From an uncultured Porphyromonadaceae bacterium (GTDB lineage Bacteria; Bacteroidota; Bacteroidia; Bacteroidales; Muribaculaceae): a stretch of 7,887 nt of DNA. Under the pieces are notes generated by a model. The model did no database searches, was not told the DNA's origin, and worked only from the letters and a program-made list of their open reading frames with translations. Shown here piece after piece: positions 6,242 to 7,887 of this stretch. The DNA is taken from contig CABUTY010000046.1 in NCBI GenBank assembly GCA_902494595.1, forward strand, positions 1 to 7,887. Direction: 5' to 3'. The position numbers and the translations under genes were made by a program. Positions within the stretch are counted from its first letter, which is position 1. Each line of letters opens with the position of its first letter.

Positions 6242-6934
6242 TTACTTATTTCCCTGTTTTTTCGGAGGGTCTATCCTGGCGAGGTAACGCAGGTCGGCGG
6301 CAAGCTGACAGATGTAGATGGTGAAGAGGATGATGGCCACCACAGCGCCTATGCAGTCGAACACGGTCCAGAACGTCTCGCCGATGTTGAAGCCCACACC
6401 CGACCAGGGAGTATACATGCACAGTATAAACACGGCTATGATTATGAGCCTGACCTCGGTAGGACCCAGCTTGCCGTATGTTAGCCGGAATTTGTCCATC
6501 ACAATTGTGGAGAGGTATGTGTAGATTGACAGGCAGAGGTATCCGGCGAGAATGAACATGGCAATCGAGAGCTTCATCACGGGCGCCAGACCCAGACCAA
6601 TGCAGAAGAGGCAAGTGGTGAGCGCGTCGAGGGAATGGTCAATGAAAAAGCCATATTTGGGGCGCTGGGTGTTGCGCACACGCGCCACGGTGCCGTCAAG
6701 GCTGTCGCCGTACCAGTTGAGAACAAGGCAGAACGAGGCCGCCCACAGATAGTATACATTGCTGTTGGAAAGCCAGCAGAACAGGGCGTAGAGCACTGCC
6801 GCCGCCACACCGAAATAGGTCAGCATGTCTGACGTGACCCATGAAGGCTGCCGGTTACCAAGCCATATCAGCAATTCCTTTTCCTTAGCATTCAGCAAGG
6901 AGGTCTGCAGCCTTTCCGATTTCTCTTTTCCCAT
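6242..6934 (-). CDS. CDP-alcohol phosphatidyltransferase family protein
   Basis: A polytopic membrane enzyme of 230 residues that should join a CDP-linked alcohol (CDP-diacylglycerol or similar) to a second alcohol with loss of CMP. The signature runs GDSLDGTVAR, nine residues, then GFFIDHSLD: four metal-binding aspartates (77, 80, 99, 103 from ATG 6934), Gly81, Ala84-Arg85 and Gly95. The spacing between AR and G is nine rather than the textbook eight. LGPTEVRL follows around 156-163, consistent with a distinct subfamily rather than PgsA or PssA. About six hydrophobic segments are visible, with a charged N-terminus (SERLQTSLLNAKEKELL). I chose ATG 6934, preceded by AAGAAAG about 5 nt upstream; an in-frame TTG at 6967 would add 11 residues and lie inside a repeat. 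It is the first gene of the minus-strand run. Candidate acceptors (inositol phosphate, glycerol phosphate, amino alcohol) cannot be separated by eye. Confidence 0.88.
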   Translation of the reverse strand: MGKEKSERLQTSLLNAKEKELLIWLGNRQPSWVTSDMLTYFGVAAAVLYALFCWLSNSNVYYLWAASFCLVLNWYGDSLDGTVARVRNTQRPKYGFFIDHSLDALTTCLFCIGLGLAPVMKLSIAMFILAGYLCLSIYTYLSTIVMDKFRLTYGKLGPTEVRLIIIAVFILCMYTPWSGVGFNIGETFWTVFDCIGAVVAIILFTIYICQLAADLRYLARIDPPKKQGNK

Positions 6935-6943
6935 AATATCTTT

Positions 6944-7003
6944 CTTAATCCATTTGTTTATCGGCAATCCGATTAGTTTATCGGCAATTCATTTGCTTAC
7001 CGG
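6944..7003 (-). repeat. Three-copy ~20-bp imperfect repeat in the leader of the envelope-lipid run
   Basis: On the minus strand three consecutive units begin CCGGTAAGCAAATG (7003), CCGATAAACTAATCGG (6984) and CCGATAAACAAATGG (6964), with lengths of 19, 20 and 21 bp. The 13-mer ATTGCCGATAAAC is exact at 6988-6976 and 6968-6956. The middle unit is also a dyad, CCGAT-N6-ATCGG (6969-6984). The array ends about 10 bp before the preferred ATG. It may be an operator, an RNA-binding leader element or simply a slippage-derived repeat. Confidence 0.6.
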
Positions 7004-7048
7004 CGCGGGAGCACACAAGCCTCCGCACTATTAAAACGCCGCCAAAAG

Positions 7049-7082
7049 GAAATTTAACGTAAAATTACAATTTTTTTTCCAA
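7049..7082 (-). promoter_or_regulatory. Possible Bacteroidetes-type promoter for the CDP-alcohol phosphatidyltransferase run
   Basis: On the minus strand TAAATTTC (7056-7049) resembles the Bacteroidetes -7 element TAnnTTTG, with one mismatch. A TTG (7082-7080) lies 23 nt upstream, compatible with the -33 TTTG element. Transcription would begin near 7042, giving a leader of about 108 nt that includes the three-copy repeat. AT-rich DNA makes chance matches likely. Confidence 0.3.
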
Positions 7083-7124
7083 TCCGCAATAACCGACCCT
7101 TATATACCTGCCGCTTCCGCGCAA

Positions 7125-7887
7125 TCACTGCGCCTTACCTGTTCCTTTCCGTGATACCAGAGGGGCGGTGATTTTTTTGTCGGGGAAAAGATTGGAGAGG
7201 TATTTTTCGTTGAAGGTCTGGAGGATTTTCCAGAACACGGGGACGAATGTGGGGCCGAGGAGGGCGTTGAGCGACATGCCGAACACGATGGCCGTGCCGA
7301 GGTAAATGCGGCTGTTGGCACCGGCACCGCTGGCGAACATCATCGGCAACACGCCGAATATGAAGGCCAGGGCTGTCATCATGATAGGACGCAGTCGTAT
7401 CTCTCCGGCCTGCCGGGCCGCCTTGCCGATATCCATGCCTCCCTTGCGGAAGTCCATGGCATACTCCACAATCAGAATGGCATTCTTCGCCGACATGCCC
7501 AACAGGAGTATGAGACCTATCTGGGTATATATGCTTATGCTCTGCCCCATGCATATGCAACCGAGCAGGGTTCCCATCACCGCCACAGGCATTGCCAGCA
7601 CCACGGCCAAGGGGTCAGTCCAGCTCTCATACTGCGCGGCAAGCACCAGCAGTGTCATGATGATGGCGAAGATGAAAACTATCGACACCGTTGTTCCGGC
7701 CTGTGTCTCCTGATAGGCCTCGCCCGTCCACGCATACCCGAAATTCTTGCCCAATGTATTGTCGGTGAGTTCCTCCATGGCCTTGATGCCGTCGGAAGAG
7801 CTGACCCCCTTTGCGGGGTTGGCGGTGAGCGCCAGACTGCCGTACATGTTGTAACGGTTTACCGACGGCTCGCCCATGGTCTCCTGC
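7125..7887 (-). CDS. RND (HAE1/AcrB-type) efflux permease, C-terminal part (5' end outside window)
   Basis: The frame is open to the right edge and ends with TGA at 7125-7127, giving 253 residues of a protein normally of about 1,000-1,050. It covers the end of the second periplasmic loop (SVNRYNMYGSLALTANPAKG; WTGEAYQETQ) and the last five membrane helices: a helix before AAQYESW; AVVLAMPVAVMGTLLG; GLILLLGMSAKNAILIVEYA, whose lysine matches the AcrB proton-relay Lys940; RLRPIMMTALAFIFGVLPMM; and GMSLNALLGPTFVPVFW. RND permeases are inner-membrane proton antiporters working with a periplasmic adaptor and an outer-membrane factor; neither partner gene lies downstream here, so any partners would be upstream of the window or elsewhere. 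Substrate cannot be inferred. A methionine at 7877 is internal, not a start. A 190-bp gap separates it from the lipid genes, so shared transcription is unproven. Confidence 0.95.
   Translation of the reverse strand, partial: QETMGEPSVNRYNMYGSLALTANPAKGVSSSDGIKAMEELTDNTLGKNFGYAWTGEAYQETQAGTTVSIVFIFAIIMTLLVLAAQYESWTDPLAVVLAMPVAVMGTLLGCICMGQSISIYTQIGLILLLGMSAKNAILIVEYAMDFRKGGMDIGKAARQAGEIRLRPIMMTALAFIFGVLPMMFASGAGANSRIYLGTAIVFGMSLNALLGPTFVPVFWKILQTFNEKYLSNLFPDKKITAPLVSRKGTGKAQ

Larger units (their letters stand above)
6935..7124. other. 190-bp intergenic region between efflux gene and lipid run
   Basis: This is the longest gap in the window. It contains the three-copy repeat near the downstream gene, an imperfect GC-rich dyad (about 7005-7026), an eight-T run on the plus strand (7071-7078), and a possible promoter. 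I see no convincing terminator for the efflux gene: the GCGCA/TGCGC hairpin at its stop codon (7119-7133) is not followed by a T tract. No open frame here looks like a gene. Confidence 0.6.

Noticed and set aside
6944..7003. CRISPR array
   Set aside because: The three ~20-bp units directly adjoin each other with no unique spacers, the copies are imperfect, and no cas gene is present.
7119..7133. GCGCA-N5-TGCGC hairpin at the efflux gene stop codon as a terminator
   Set aside because: The stem is only 5 bp, overlaps the stop codon and is followed by GC-rich sequence without a T tract.
1..7887. Mobile element, phage or defence island
   Set aside because: No transposase, integrase, terminal inverted repeats, tRNA-adjacent attachment site or nuclease/helicase defence gene is visible; all complete genes are housekeeping or envelope functions.

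Overview
The window looks like chromosomal DNA from a Bacteroidales bacterium, most likely a Muribaculaceae-type gut lineage. Support: GC-rich coding sequence broken by short AT-rich junctions with simple repeats; weak or absent Shine-Dalgarno sites; a secreted-protein C-terminus of the kind seen in that group (GI-x-x-I-x-x-D, then YFxLxG, then a short basic end); a Bacteroidetes-type 5'-exonuclease signature (SPDKD) in DNA polymerase I; and a CDP-alcohol/GtrA/acyltransferase envelope set. The family-level assignment is inference; no rRNA is present.

Layout: positions 1-237 hold the 3' end of a plus-strand gene for a probable exported protein. It converges on a long minus-strand run, with a strong hairpin terminator (302-330) between them. 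Every other gene is on the minus strand. In transcription order, from right to left: the C-terminal quarter of an RND efflux permease (7887-7125); a 190-bp gap with a possible promoter and a three-copy ~20-bp repeat; a CDP-alcohol phosphatidyltransferase (6934-6242); a GtrA-family membrane protein (6205-5633); a lysophospholipid-acyltransferase-family protein (5655-4741); DNA polymerase I, polA (4690-1892); a FdtA/QdtA-type dTDP-sugar 3,4-ketoisomerase (1853-1437); and a FdtB/QdtB-type sugar aminotransferase (1450-332).

The six complete genes are separated by at most 50 bp or overlap, with no terminator between them, so one transcript is plausible. Three concern membrane lipid or lipid-linked sugar chemistry. 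The last two form a textbook pair that turns dTDP-4-keto-6-deoxyglucose into a dTDP-3-amino-3,6-dideoxyhexose for surface glycans. polA is the outlier: a DNA repair and replication gene between envelope modules, with AT-rich repeats at both of its junctions.

Most notable: the polymerase I keeps all 5'-nuclease and polymerase catalytic residues, but its central 3'-5' exonuclease domain has lost the catalytic acids, so it should not proofread. The ketoisomerase carries a mixed signature at the two positions reported to set product stereochemistry. The lipid trio is a candidate for an uncharacterised lipid or glycolipid pathway, although each family is known. I see no CRISPR array, tRNA, rRNA, insertion sequence or phage gene.
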